From Psychrobacter submarinus (GTDB lineage Bacteria > Pseudomonadota > Gammaproteobacteria > Pseudomonadales > Moraxellaceae): a stretch of 64,000 nucleotides of DNA. Each line of letters begins with the position of its first letter. Positions within the stretch are counted from its first letter, which is position 1. Location of the stretch: positions 372,001-436,000 of the forward strand of contig NZ_CAJHBQ010000002.1 in the NCBI RefSeq assembly GCF_904846685.1, in the 5' to 3' direction. A program made the translations under genes and the position numbers. Shown here one piece after another: positions 37,833 to 47,757 of this stretch. The notes under the pieces were generated by a model. It had not been told where the DNA came from. It saw nothing but the letters and a program-made list of their open reading frames with translations, and made no database searches.

Positions 37833-38453
37833 ATGACCACCCAATTTTCTATAAAAACCTTTGATGAGTTAACCTCCGTCGATATCTACCATATTCTAAG
37901 AGCGCGCTCGCAGGTGTTTGTGGTGGAGCAAAACTGCGCTTATCAAGATATGGATGAGCTTGACTTTGATTGTCTGCATCTCGTCGCGCATCAAAACGAA
38001 GCGCTCGTTGGCTATTGCCGTATTATTCCACCTGAATACAACAGGCTCAGATCTAACTTGAGCGCCGCCGATACCGATTCGCTTAATACCGCTATGTCTG
38101 CTATTGGACGCGTGCTGGTATTATCAGAGCATCGCGGTCAAGGCATAGCAAGGCAGATGATGATTCAAGCTATCGCTCATTGCCGCAAAAAATATGGCAA
38201 AAAGCGTCCTATTATTATCTCCGCACAGACTTATTTGCTCAGCTTTTATCAGTCCTTAGGGTTTGTTCCTGAAGGAGATTACTACCTTGAGGATAATATC
38301 GAGCATGTAAAGATGGTGCTGCGAGTGGCCAAAAAGAGCAAAGTTAAAAAGGTCAGTGCTGCAAATGGTAGTAAGTCCTCAAAGATTTTGAGCGCTCTAC
38401 TCTTTATATTGGTGGCACTATTTATTCTCGGGCTACTTTATTTGATGATTTAA
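37833..38453 (+). CDS. elaA: ElaA-type GNAT acetyltransferase with C-terminal membrane tail
   Basis: A 206-residue protein. Residues 1-152 form an ElaA-like GNAT domain (RARSQVFVVEQNCAYQDMDE, about 24-43; acetyl-CoA loop RGQGIARQMM, about 107-116; SFYQSLGFVPEGD). ElaA proteins normally end at about 150 residues. Here a Lys/Ser-rich linker (about 160-182) is followed by a hydrophobic segment (about 184-204, LSALLFILVALFILGLLYLM), which predicts a tail-anchored enzyme with its catalytic domain in the cytosol. Substrate unknown. It lies between the ABC exporter and prpD. Confidence 0.82.
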   Translation: MTTQFSIKTFDELTSVDIYHILRARSQVFVVEQNCAYQDMDELDFDCLHLVAHQNEALVGYCRIIPPEYNRLRSNLSAADTDSLNTAMSAIGRVLVLSEHRGQGIARQMMIQAIAHCRKKYGKKRPIIISAQTYLLSFYQSLGFVPEGDYYLEDNIEHVKMVLRVAKKSKVKKVSAANGSKSSKILSALLFILVALFILGLLYLMI

Positions 38454-38659
38454 AATGAATCAGGATTTATTTAATAGACTTTATATATTAAGCAGATAAG
38501 GTTTTAATTTTTAACATAATTCAGTTTGGTTGTTGGCTTTTGCCTATGCTACTTTGAGATATGACTTATTTTTAAGTGCTTCTGTGGACGCTTTGATTGA
38601 CAAAAATCAGATAAGTCGACTAGTTAAATAATAACTCACTCAAGGAAGAGGAGACGATC

Positions 38660-40189
38660 ATGTCAAACACCCAATCTGATAATCAAAACACGACGGTAGA
38701 GAGTAACGTTCGTCCCGAGTACGATAGAGAAATCCAAAAAATCGCCGATTATGTGCTAAGTTATTCGGTAGATAACGACTCTAAAAATAGTGAAGAGGCT
38801 TGGACTACCGCGCGCCATTGTCTGATGGATACCCTTGGCTGCGGGCTGCTTGCACTACGTTTTCCTGAATGCACCAAACACCTAGGTCCTGATTGCGAAG
38901 GTCATCTGACGCCTAATGGCGCACGAGTGCCTGGTACCACCCATCGACTTGATCCGATCAAAGCTGCTTTTGATATTGGCTGTATGGTGCGCTGGCTCGA
39001 CTATAATGATACTTGGCTCGCCGCTGAATGGGGACATCCTTCTGATAATTTGGGCGGTATCCTTGCGGTAGCCGATTATATCAGTCAGCAAAACATTAGC
39101 CGCAACCTTAAGCCTTTGACCATGCGGGATGTGCTTGAGGCGATGATTATGGCACATGAGATTCAAGGCGTCATGGCGCTGGAGAATTCCTTTAACCGTG
39201 TGGGTCTCGACCATGTATTCTTAGTTAAATTAGCCTCAACCGCAGTCGTCGCTAAGCTCTATAACTTACCACGCGAGCGCATCATGGCGGCGATATCACA
39301 AGCCCTTGCCGATGGGCAGGCTCTACGCACGTATCGACATGCACCCAATGCCGGCAGCCGTAAGTCATGGGCTGCAGGTGATGCCACTAGCCGCGCGGTT
39401 CGGCTGGTCGATATTACTCGCCGCGGTGAGATGGGCATTCCAGGGGCTTTGTCCGCGCCGCAGTGGGGTTTTTATGATGTGCTCTTTAGCCATACCAATA
39501 AAGACTTAGCGACCAAACCTGAAGAAGATCGCCACTTTAAATTCCAGCGTGAGTTTGGCAGTTACGTGATGGAAAATATCTTGTTTAAATTAAGCTTCCC
39601 TGCCGAATTCCATGCGCAGACTGCTTGTGAGGCGGCGGTTATCTTGCATCCGCGTATCGATGATAGAATTGATGAGATTGAGAAGATCGTCCTCACCACC
39701 CATGAGTCTGCTATTCGTATTATCTCCAAGGAAGGTACACTCGCCAATCCTGCTGACCGCGACCACTGCTTGCAGTACATGGTAGCGGTGCCTTTATTGA
39801 CAGGCGATTTGATGGCGGAGAATTATGAGGATGATTACCATGAGCAGCATCATATCTTAATCGACGGACTACGCCGAAAGATGGTGGTGGAAGAAGATGT
39901 CAGTTACACCAAAGACTATCACGATCCTAGCAAGCGCTCGATTGCCAATGCGATTCAGGTTTTTTTCAAAGACGGTACCTGTACGGATAAAGTGGTTATT
40001 GAGTATCCTATCGGTCATAAACGCCGCCGCGCTGAGGGTATTCCTATTCTAGAAGCAAAATTCCGCGCCAATCTAGCCACTCGTTTTATTGAGAGTCGCT
40101 GTGAGCAGATTATTGAGCTATGCGACAATCAAGCAAAACTAGAGCAAACGCCCGTGCATGAGTTTATGGATTTGTTTATGACAAATTAA
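38660..40189 (+). CDS. prpD: 2-Methylcitrate dehydratase (PrpD)
   Basis: A 509-residue PrpD (MmgE/PrpD family) without an iron-sulfur cluster. Conserved stretches include [20 protein letters not shown] (about 53-72), [20 protein letters not shown] (about 114-133) and the later [16 protein letters not shown]. It dehydrates 2-methylcitrate to 2-methyl-cis-aconitate. AGGAAGAGGAGACGATC precedes ATG, giving a good RBS. The cell thus has two alternatives for this step, PrpD and AcnD/PrpF, an arrangement also known in Pseudomonas. A bidirectional terminator follows. Confidence 0.94.
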   Translation: MSNTQSDNQNTTVESNVRPEYDREIQKIADYVLSYSVDNDSKNSEEAWTTARHCLMDTLGCGLLALRFPECTKHLGPDCEGHLTPNGARVPGTTHRLDPIKAAFDIGCMVRWLDYNDTWLAAEWGHPSDNLGGILAVADYISQQNISRNLKPLTMRDVLEAMIMAHEIQGVMALENSFNRVGLDHVFLVKLASTAVVAKLYNLPRERIMAAISQALADGQALRTYRHAPNAGSRKSWAAGDATSRAVRLVDITRRGEMGIPGALSAPQWGFYDVLFSHTNKDLATKPEEDRHFKFQREFGSYVMENILFKLSFPAEFHAQTACEAAVILHPRIDDRIDEIEKIVLTTHESAIRIISKEGTLANPADRDHCLQYMVAVPLLTGDLMAENYEDDYHEQHHILIDGLRRKMVVEEDVSYTKDYHDPSKRSIANAIQVFFKDGTCTDKVVIEYPIGHKRRRAEGIPILEAKFRANLATRFIESRCEQIIELCDNQAKLEQTPVHEFMDLFMTN

Positions 40190-40229
40190 TATTGTTTAAT
40201 CGCTTTTTTATGAGCTAAATCTATACCAA

Positions 40230-40278
40230 ACAAAAGGGTTTGTCGTTACTCAATCAACGACAAACCCTTTTGCTTTTT
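40230..40278. terminator. Bidirectional terminator between prpD and the SDR gene
   Basis: AAAAGGGTTTGTCGTT (40232-40247) pairs with its complement at 40256-40271, one of the longest stems in the window. Confidence 0.9.
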
Positions 40279-40311
40279 CTGCTTCTTGTCACTGTGTTTT
40301 TGTGTTAAGTG

Positions 40312-41067
40312 TTACCAAGGTATCGACTCCCCTGCCCAATCAACGAAGCTACCGGTCTGATCGCTACTCATATCTGCGAGCACCTCTAATAAGGCCTCAG
40401 CGCTATAAGCTGGCGAGAACAGATGACCTTCACGTACGTTGGCTTGAAACGGTGCGGACAACTGCGTATTAACGGTACCAGGCTGCATGACAACCACGCA
40501 GACATCCTTTAATGAGCGTGACCATTCGATACTTAAGGTTTTCATTCCCATATTGAGCGCCGCTTTACTCATACGGTAGCTGTACCAGCCGCCAAGCTCA
40601 TTATCGCTGATACTACCGACTCTAGCTGATATCGTCGCAAATATCGCCGGATTATCGGTACTACGCTCAGCGTTTTTGAGCAGCGGCTTGATGTGTTTGG
40701 CAATGAGCATGCTGGCAAGTGCATTGACCTGCATATTCTGTAGAAAAAACTCAGTCTGCATCTGCCGCAGCGCTTTTTCAGGCTTGTTATGCTCGGTATG
40801 CAGCAGACCCACACAATTGATTACCCAGTCGATATGGTTGCTATGAGTTTTTATAGCGTCAATACTCTGCTTGATACTGTCCTCATCGCAGATATCCATC
40901 TTTAGCCAATACAAATTATCAGCCTCAATCTCAGGTACGCCATTATGATAAGTCGCAAACACCGCTATGCCCGTCTGTATTTTATGGGTCATCTGGATTA
41001 GCTGCTCGACCATAGCTTTACCGATGCCGCCTGTACCACCGATGATAAGATACGTTTTTTTATTCAT
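40312..41067 (-). CDS. Short-chain dehydrogenase/reductase
   Basis: A 251-residue classical SDR with the nucleotide-binding GGTGGIGKAM motif (about 9-18), NCVG in place of NNAG (about 85-88), and catalytic Ser/Tyr/Lys: ATISARVGSISD and YSYRMSKAALNMGM (Tyr and Lys of YxxxK). The C-terminus is SFVDWAGESIPW. Similar proteins are annotated as C-factor-like or carbonyl reductases; the substrate is unknown. RBS TAGGAGCC is eight bases before ATG. It is monocistronic and divergent from the DUF2868 gene. Confidence 0.87.
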   Translation of the reverse strand: MNKKTYLIIGGTGGIGKAMVEQLIQMTHKIQTGIAVFATYHNGVPEIEADNLYWLKMDICDEDSIKQSIDAIKTHSNHIDWVINCVGLLHTEHNKPEKALRQMQTEFFLQNMQVNALASMLIAKHIKPLLKNAERSTDNPAIFATISARVGSISDNELGGWYSYRMSKAALNMGMKTLSIEWSRSLKDVCVVVMQPGTVNTQLSAPFQANVREGHLFSPAYSAEALLEVLADMSSDQTGSFVDWAGESIPW

Positions 41068-41330
41068 AACTGGCTCCTAGTTTGTTATCACAGTTGCGTC
41101 ATTACCGTTTCGTTATCACTGTTATCACAGTTATCACTATGAATATAAGTTAGCATGGTTTGGCACTGTATTTGGTATTGTATTTGGTATGGTTTTGAGG
41201 TTCGTGAGCTCACATTATTTAATGAATATCGTTCAATAATAACCATTATCGAGATTAGATTTACGCTACAATAATCTGCAGATGTCATTTTACTCATTTA
41301 TCTTCTCTTTTTACTTGGATCTTATTACTT

Positions 41331-42707
41331 ATGCTATCCCCGCAAGATCAGCTGACTGAGCTGGTACGAAACCTTGAGAGCAACAATCATGTGTTTGCCA
41401 CCGATCCGCTATTGGTGACCGAAAAGCTGCAAAATGAAGATGGCTCGCCAAAACAAAAGCTACATCGGCGCGCCAAACGAATCGATAGTAATGGGAAGCT
41501 TGCAAAAGTCCTAGGTAAAATTGATGCTCGTATCAAGAGCATCATGGTCATGATGAGTGTGGTCTGGTGTGTTTCAGGATTCCTAGGCTTATTCACTCTA
41601 TTGCAGGCCAACGTTGTCAATTTCTTTTATGTGCTTGTCTGCTTACTCGGCTTTCATACCCTTATGCTTGTTGGCTGGCTGCTCCTTACTTTTATCAATC
41701 GCGGCAAGCAATCGGCCAATTGGTTTGCAAGCCTGGTTAGTCCAAGCTACTTGATTCGCGGTAAAGACGATGTCACTCAAGCGGCGGTTAGTCTCTATGA
41801 GCAGCAGCTTGAGCATAGCGGTATGCGCTGGTATCTCGGCAAATTCAGCCATCAGTTATGGCTTGCTACTTTGACAGGTATGCTGCTTGCGATCATATTC
41901 TTACTAGTCGTGCGTCAGTACAGCTTTAGTTGGGAATCCACGCTGTTATCGGATAATGCCTTGATTGGTTTGACTCAAACGCTAGGCTGGCTGCCGAGTT
42001 TAGTAGGGTTTAACGTTCCTGATAGTGCGGCTATTATCCAAAGCCGCTTAGTGACTGATGCGCTGCCTTTATCGGTGGCGAGGCAATGGGCAAGTTTGCT
42101 CGTGGGTAGTTTATTGATGTATGGCATTGTGCCGCGGGCAATTGCTTGGGTGTTTTGTGCGCTGATGTTCCGCCGCAAAAAAATGCGCCTTGATATCAAG
42201 CTGCCTTATTACCAAAAAATCATTAGCTTCTGGCAGCGCAAAGTCATTGATGCCGATGACTTCAAAGAAGCGCCCGCTCCTATTGCACCAAAAGCTGAGA
42301 TAAGCCAAGCCAAAAAGCTCGTCGCCCTACTCGAATATCCTAGCGCGCATCAGCAGTGGTGGCGGGCAGGCGCAGCAATCGAAGCTAACGAAGCGGTTGA
42401 GAATTTCGGTATCCTTGATGATCGTGATGATATGGCACGCCTAAAGGATTACTTAGATCGTCATCCTGTGCAAGTGTTGTTAGGCATTCATAGTAAAGCC
42501 CTACCTGATCGCGGCACTCTGCGTAAGTTGGATCAAATTGCCACTCATGCCAAGCATGGTTTAATTGTACAATTACTAGATGATGATTCGGATATAGATG
42601 CTGATACTGAGCTTACTACCGAAACTTATAAAAACGATAATGTGCGCTACCAGCAGTGGCAAACGGCGCTGGCTGAGCGACAAATCGGTTTGGTCGCTAG
42701 TCATTAA
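41331..42707 (+). CDS. DUF2868 integral membrane protein
   Basis: A 458-residue protein with four hydrophobic segments in two pairs (about 70-125 and 175-285) and a cytoplasmic C-terminal half. The region AKKLVALLEYPSAHQQWWR to QVLLGIHSKALPDRGTLRKL is characteristic of DUF2868, a family regularly found next to DUF3482 GTPases. Function unknown; a membrane partner or receptor for the GTPase encoded 63 bases downstream is inferred from the conserved pairing. No clear RBS immediately before ATG 41331. Confidence 0.83.
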   Translation: MLSPQDQLTELVRNLESNNHVFATDPLLVTEKLQNEDGSPKQKLHRRAKRIDSNGKLAKVLGKIDARIKSIMVMMSVVWCVSGFLGLFTLLQANVVNFFYVLVCLLGFHTLMLVGWLLLTFINRGKQSANWFASLVSPSYLIRGKDDVTQAAVSLYEQQLEHSGMRWYLGKFSHQLWLATLTGMLLAIIFLLVVRQYSFSWESTLLSDNALIGLTQTLGWLPSLVGFNVPDSAAIIQSRLVTDALPLSVARQWASLLVGSLLMYGIVPRAIAWVFCALMFRRKKMRLDIKLPYYQKIISFWQRKVIDADDFKEAPAPIAPKAEISQAKKLVALLEYPSAHQQWWRAGAAIEANEAVENFGILDDRDDMARLKDYLDRHPVQVLLGIHSKALPDRGTLRKLDQIATHAKHGLIVQLLDDDSDIDADTELTTETYKNDNVRYQQWQTALAERQIGLVASH

Positions 42708-42770
42708 GCGTTCATCATTCATTATTGAATTAAAAAGCACTATTTTGATAACCTGTAAATAAGACACATT

Positions 42771-44444
42771 ATGAATAATAATACTGACAACGAAAATAAT
42801 GAAAAGCCAGTCGGACTGTTTGCTGATAAAGCATTAAAAGATGATCCGGCTCCTGCGGTGGTGCCTGAGTCCACTGCTAGTAAAGAGTATGCGACTACGA
42901 ATCTCACTGATACGAACTTCACTGAGACAGATAAAGCGGATCAAACCCCCGATAATGATAATGTCAATGCTCCTAACCCTTCCAACCTTCCGTCTAACCT
43001 CAAAAAGACACTTGCTACTGGTGAGCCGTTAAAGCTTGCCGTGGTTGGTCATACCAATACCGGTAAGACGTCGATTTTGCGCACCTTACTGCGTGATGTT
43101 TATTTCGGCGAAGTCAAAAACGAAGCCGCAACCACGCGTCATGTGGAGCGTGCGCAATTGACCGATAGCCAGACAGGTGAGGTTTTAGTTGCTCTTTATG
43201 ATACGCCAGGACTTGAGGATGCTTCAGGCTTGATGGATTGGCTTGAGGACAATACAGCCAGTCGCCGTGATGGCATCGAGCGCTTGCAGCAGTTTTTGGC
43301 AGCAGATATCGCCACTGGCGCTCAAGGTGCCGAGGACTATAGCCAAGAAGCTAAAGTGATACGCCAACTACTGGCAAGTGATATGGCGGTTTATGTCGTC
43401 GATGCGCGAGAGCCTGTGCTCGGTAAGTACAAAGATGAGCTTGCGATTTTGTCTTGGGCGGCGATACCTGTGATGCCGGTGTTTAATTTCACTGATAGTC
43501 AAGAAGCTAACATCGATGAGTGGCAGACGATGCTGGCACGGCGTAATCTGCATATCTCGACGCGCTTTGATTCGGTCGCGTTTGAATTTGAAGATGAGAT
43601 GCGACTTTGGCAAAACTTAGCTACCATGCTGACGCACTCAGAGATGCTTGAGCAGCTGATGCAGCGCCGTACCGAGGATTGGGCGCAGCTATATGATGAG
43701 GCGAAAATTATCATTGCAGATTTCTTGTTAAATGTGGCCGCTTTTGTGCGTGAGATTAGTGAAGATGATGATCCTATGCCGGTACTACAAGATATGCAAG
43801 AAGCCGTTAGGCAAACAGAACGTACGATGCAGCATCAGCTACTTAATCTGTATAAGTTTTATGATAATGCGGTGGCCGCAACGCCACTTGAGTTACAGGC
43901 TTATCAGCAAGATCCCTTTGATCCAGAACTGCTCAAAAGCTATGGTATTCGTACCACTTCTGGCGCGGCAGCAGGCGCGTTATTAGGATTAGGGATTGAT
44001 GCGGCAGCACTTGGAACGACTTTAGGATTGGGTGCTGCACTAGGAGCAATAGGCGGTGGCCTATTATCTAACACCAGCAGTATCGCCGATAAGATCACTG
44101 GGGTGAAACGTTTATATATCGATCCGGCGACTTTGACGCTGCTTGCCACTCGTGCCACTGACTTATTGACCGCGCTGCGCCATCGCGGGCATGCGGCAAC
44201 AGATGCCACACAATTGCTCTATCAAAATGAGAGTATTGATGATGGGGAGATATCAACAAGCAGCCAAGACGATGGTCTAGAAGAAGAGGATAATGCGATC
44301 ACTCTTTGGCCCCCTCACAAACTACCAAGTGAGCTTAAAAAAGCACGGGGCAAACCGCAGTGGTCATCTTTGAGTAGCGGTAAATCAGAACAAGCGCAGA
44401 GCCTGCGCATGGATACAGCATGGTCTCTGGCGAGTAAGCTATAG
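42771..44444 (+). CDS. DUF3482 GTPase, partner of the DUF2868 protein
   Basis: A 557-residue protein with a TRAFAC GTPase domain (about 85-300): G1 VVGHTNTGKTS, G3 DTPG (LYDTPGLEDASG) and a weak G4 (VFNFTDSQ). The N-terminal 80 residues are polar and low-complexity. The C-terminal DUF3482 part includes a glycine/alanine-rich amphipathic stretch (about 398-440, AAAGALLGLGIDAAALG) that could insert into membrane. It follows the DUF2868 gene in one operon. Cellular role not known; similar GTPases act in ribosome or membrane processes. It converges with the ArsA gene, only 34 bases apart. Confidence 0.83.
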   Translation: MNNNTDNENNEKPVGLFADKALKDDPAPAVVPESTASKEYATTNLTDTNFTETDKADQTPDNDNVNAPNPSNLPSNLKKTLATGEPLKLAVVGHTNTGKTSILRTLLRDVYFGEVKNEAATTRHVERAQLTDSQTGEVLVALYDTPGLEDASGLMDWLEDNTASRRDGIERLQQFLAADIATGAQGAEDYSQEAKVIRQLLASDMAVYVVDAREPVLGKYKDELAILSWAAIPVMPVFNFTDSQEANIDEWQTMLARRNLHISTRFDSVAFEFEDEMRLWQNLATMLTHSEMLEQLMQRRTEDWAQLYDEAKIIIADFLLNVAAFVREISEDDDPMPVLQDMQEAVRQTERTMQHQLLNLYKFYDNAVAATPLELQAYQQDPFDPELLKSYGIRTTSGAAAGALLGLGIDAAALGTTLGLGAALGAIGGGLLSNTSSIADKITGVKRLYIDPATLTLLATRATDLLTALRHRGHAATDATQLLYQNESIDDGEISTSSQDDGLEEEDNAITLWPPHKLPSELKKARGKPQWSSLSSGKSEQAQSLRMDTAWSLASKL

Positions 44445-44478
44445 GGTGCATTGCTTATAGGTTTAACTTTTAGGTTTA

Positions 44479-45510
44479 TTATCTTAATAGCTCACTCAAA
44501 GCTTCAAACCCTCGTATATCAGTCTGCTGCAAGTATATTGCAGATAACGGATAGCGCTTAAAGGTAGTCGCGATATCATCCATGATCTGCTGCTGCCTAT
44601 TAGCGCGCTGCTGCCAAAACGTGTCTTGTTGCTCGGGATGAATCAACTGATTGACAACGATGGCTGCAGGTTTAAGATTAGCGCTTTCTAACTGTTCAAT
44701 AGCGCGTTTGGTTTCAACTAACGGCAAAATATCAGCGGTCATCACTAAGACGATAGCGGTTTTTTTGTGGTCATGTAGAAGCTGTGCCGCTTGACGAAAT
44801 AATGCCTTGCGCCGCTCCAATACTGCTACCGCTTGCTCCCAGCGATCAGGCTTTTGTTTCTCAAAAGGATTGGCAACGTCTTTGTCTTTTAGGCGATTGT
44901 TTTTATCATCATTTTTGTCTAAACGTGTTGCGACTGAGCGTAGTTTGGCTTGGCGTCGTTGCTGCGCCAATAGACCATCTGTCCAAGCCCCCATCATCTC
45001 AGGCAATACCAGTAGACGTAGCGTATGTCCCGTCGGCGCAGTATCAAAGATAATATGCTCATAACCCTCCTCGGCGGCAGAGACTAAATGCTGGCACATA
45101 GACTCAAGCATAGCCGCCTCCTGTGCTCCAGGCGCCGACTTTGATAGGCGCAGATGCTCGCGAATTTTTGGCATCATATCCGGATTGGCATAGGCCGTAA
45201 TAGTGCGCTCCACTTGCGCAAAATGGGCATCTACAATGACATCGGGATTGAGCTCAATGGCGTCAAGATATGGGCTGATCGCTGTTTTTTTATTATTAAG
45301 TTTGGTGCTCAATACATCGCCCAAGCTATGCGCAGGGTCTGTTGAGATGATAAGCGTCTTTTTCTGCTGGCTTGCCAACTGGCTGGCAAGTGCTGCCGCT
45401 GTAGTGGTTTTTCCCACTCCGCCTTTTCCGCCTACAAATATAATCGGCTGCTGTGACAATTGAGTGACTAATGTTTTTAACGAGGTGTGCTCTATAGACT
45501 GCGTCGCCAT
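44479..45510 (-). CDS. ArsA/GET3-family ATPase
   Basis: A 343-residue protein from ATG 45510; an in-frame TTG 18 bases earlier is a weaker start. The deviant Walker A GGKGGVGKTT, switch I DPAHSLGD and switch II FDTAPTGHTLRLL (about 160-172) are those of ArsA and GET3. It has one ATPase domain, so it should act as a homodimer. There are no arsenic export genes around it, while a small CC-star gene lies just upstream, a pairing that recurs in bacteria. A chaperone-like or targeting role rather than arsenite efflux is likely, but unproven. Confidence 0.87.
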   Translation of the reverse strand: MATQSIEHTSLKTLVTQLSQQPIIFVGGKGGVGKTTTAAALASQLASQQKKTLIISTDPAHSLGDVLSTKLNNKKTAISPYLDAIELNPDVIVDAHFAQVERTITAYANPDMMPKIREHLRLSKSAPGAQEAAMLESMCQHLVSAAEEGYEHIIFDTAPTGHTLRLLVLPEMMGAWTDGLLAQQRRQAKLRSVATRLDKNDDKNNRLKDKDVANPFEKQKPDRWEQAVAVLERRKALFRQAAQLLHDHKKTAIVLVMTADILPLVETKRAIEQLESANLKPAAIVVNQLIHPEQQDTFWQQRANRQQQIMDDIATTFKRYPLSAIYLQQTDIRGFEALSELLR

Positions 45511-45622
45511 GCTTTTCTCTATATTCAATGACTATCTATTGTCTGATTGCTATTGTCTGATTGACTCATTTTGCCGCTATTTATACTTATGATAAATGTA
45601 TACTTAGAATAAATCTGTTGAG

Positions 45623-45913
45623 CTAACAGCAGCCGACATGATCGAACGGGCATTTATCCATACCCATACGGGTATGCCATTCATGGAAATTCTCTAAAAA
45701 TAGTGGCTGTAGCTCTAAGGTGTAAAAGCTTGCCGGGTTATCAATGCCTAAGCTCTCAGCAAACATCATTAGCATAAAAAAATCCTCTTCATCACGAGCA
45801 GCGCGGGCCATCGTTTGTCTATAAGGCGCATGATAGAACTCGCTTAATCCAGCAGAAAACCGCTGCCACCAAGAGGCGTTAGATTGTGGCTTTTGCTGCT
45901 CATTGTCCTTCAT
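45623..45913 (-). CDS. CC-star (cory-CC-star) small protein upstream of ArsA ATPase
   Basis: A 96-residue protein ending in two cysteines directly before the stop codon (GMDKCPFDHVGCC-stop), the trait that names the cory-CC-star family. SWWQRFSAGLSEFYHAPYRQ (about 14-33) and DFFMLMMFAESLGIDNPASF (about 44-63) are conserved blocks. It has no signal peptide or membrane segment. It is 112 bases upstream of the ArsA-type gene in the same direction, matching the known neighbourhood of the family. The four cysteines near the C-terminus may bind metal or carry a disulfide; function not established. Confidence 0.85.
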   Translation of the reverse strand: MKDNEQQKPQSNASWWQRFSAGLSEFYHAPYRQTMARAARDEEDFFMLMMFAESLGIDNPASFYTLELQPLFLENFHEWHTRMGMDKCPFDHVGCC

Positions 45914-46010
45914 ATCTTATCCTAGTTGTGCTCTGATAGTATTGAGTATATTCACATTTGCTGAGAGTTAACTTATATCTTTATTCCTTACTATACCTTA
46001 TGTTTGTTCA

Positions 46011-46040
46011 ATAAAAAACGCCAGCAATCGCCAGCGCTTT
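46011..46040 (-). terminator. Terminator after the CstA-family gene
   Basis: On the minus strand CGCTGGC and GCTGGCG pair (with two wobble pairs) and are followed by T6. Confidence 0.65.
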
Positions 46041-46077
46041 ATTTAACTTAGTATCTAATTCACTGATAAACGATAGG

Positions 46078-47757
46078 TTAGATATTCTTCTTAGCTTTAT
46101 GTTCGCCCCATTCTCGGCGCAATACTGAAAAACTCTCAAAAGTCACTAACACCGAGGCGATTAAGATAATCAAATCCATCGCAATCAGTAGCCAGTTGCC
46201 ATCATCATAGAAGGTTTTGAGCTGAATCAATAAGGCAAATAGCGTCATCACTAATAAGAAACACAGCGGCGCTAAGGTGTACCAGACGGTCTTGCCTTTA
46301 CGCAGTAAAATAACGGTTACAATCATCAGCGTTAAGGCGGCCATGAGCTGGTTGGTCGTACCAAATAGAGGCCAGATAATCATACCACCAGCACCATCGA
46401 TACCACCGGCACCGAATGCTAATAGCAAGCAAGTCCCTACGGCCAATAAGGTCGCTATCCAGCCCTTGCTCAGTGCCGGCAGGTTATAAAACTCGCCAAA
46501 CTCTTGAAAGATATAACGCTGCAGGCGTACACCAGTATCCATAGTTGTTCCTGCGAACAGCGCTGCCATCACGGTGAGCATCGTTTGCGATAGCACTACA
46601 TCGATACCGACACCATTACTTAAAATAGTAGCGCCACCATCAATAAAAGCACCGATGGAGCCATCACCAAAGTTTTGATAAACCGCCTGCCAATCGCCTA
46701 AAGTTGCAAAACCTGCGGTCGCCGCTAAGATAGCCCCAAGCGCCAGCATCCCCTCACCTAGCGCACCAAAATAACCAACGAACCGTGCATCCTCTTCTTT
46801 ATCGACCTGTTTAGATGTCGTACCTGTAGCGACTAAACCATGAAAGCCCGATATCGCCCCGCAAGCAATAGTTACAAATAGTAAAGGCACAATTGAGGGC
46901 GCGCTCATCGGCAAGTCGCTGTTGATCGCAGGCGCGACTATATTAGGCGTTGAGATAAAAATAGCAGCATATAATAATATTAGGCCAACGAAAAGCTGTA
47001 AGCCGTTGATATAATCACGAGGCTGCAATAACATCCATACCGGCAATAATGACGCGACGGCAGCGTAAGAAAATAGGATAATAATCCAAACAGCGTTATC
47101 AGGTAAGCCCATAAAGGTCTCAGGCAGCACTACTGGAAACATAGGCCCTAGATAGATCAGTCCGTATAAGGCCGTTACTCCAATAATAGAGACCCAAATA
47201 AGGCTCATATTGTAGCGATAGATACACTGCCCAATGATAAAAGCGACCACTAATGCGCCCCACACTGGCAGTACTGCGGATGGCGTTTTGATAAGCATAT
47301 TAGCGATAGCCACACCGAACACAGCATTGACCATCAGTAGTAACAAGAAAATCACTACCATCATCAAGCTACGCACACTCGAGCCCATTACCGTACCGGC
47401 AATTGAACCAATAGATTGACCACGGTTACGCATACTTGCCCAAATGGCAGACATATCATGGACACCTGCCATAAATATCGTCCCAAAAACCACCCAAAGC
47501 ACAGCAGGTACCCAGCCCCAAATTACGGCAATAGCAGGACCAATAATCGGTGCCGCCCCTGCGACTGAAGTAAAATGGTGACCCCATAATACATATTTGT
47601 TAGTAGGAACATAGTCCACACCATCTTTCATGGTGTGGGCTGGCGTGGGCAGACTATTGTCTAACCCTAATATTTTACTCGCTATAAATTTTGAATAAAA
47701 AAGATAACCGCATAGCATCATACCGATGCTGATAAGCAGTACAATTGCACTATTCAT
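46078..47757 (-). CDS. CstA-family peptide/pyruvate transporter, short form
   Basis: A 559-residue membrane protein with about 14-16 hydrophobic segments. The start is set at ATG 47757, which has AAGGA eight bases upstream; the ATG nine bases earlier lies on that RBS. Hallmarks include WGHHFTSVAGAAPIIGPAIA (about 58-77), GVHDMSAIWASMRNRGQSIG and FGTTNQLMAALTLMI. E. coli CstA and BtsT are about 700 residues, so this is the shorter CstA type found in many proteobacteria. The family imports peptides or pyruvate during carbon starvation. Monocistronic; substrate uncertain. Confidence 0.88.
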   Translation of the reverse strand: MNSAIVLLISIGMMLCGYLFYSKFIASKILGLDNSLPTPAHTMKDGVDYVPTNKYVLWGHHFTSVAGAAPIIGPAIAVIWGWVPAVLWVVFGTIFMAGVHDMSAIWASMRNRGQSIGSIAGTVMGSSVRSLMMVVIFLLLLMVNAVFGVAIANMLIKTPSAVLPVWGALVVAFIIGQCIYRYNMSLIWVSIIGVTALYGLIYLGPMFPVVLPETFMGLPDNAVWIIILFSYAAVASLLPVWMLLQPRDYINGLQLFVGLILLYAAIFISTPNIVAPAINSDLPMSAPSIVPLLFVTIACGAISGFHGLVATGTTSKQVDKEEDARFVGYFGALGEGMLALGAILAATAGFATLGDWQAVYQNFGDGSIGAFIDGGATILSNGVGIDVVLSQTMLTVMAALFAGTTMDTGVRLQRYIFQEFGEFYNLPALSKGWIATLLAVGTCLLLAFGAGGIDGAGGMIIWPLFGTTNQLMAALTLMIVTVILLRKGKTVWYTLAPLCFLLVMTLFALLIQLKTFYDDGNWLLIAMDLIILIASVLVTFESFSVLRREWGEHKAKKNI

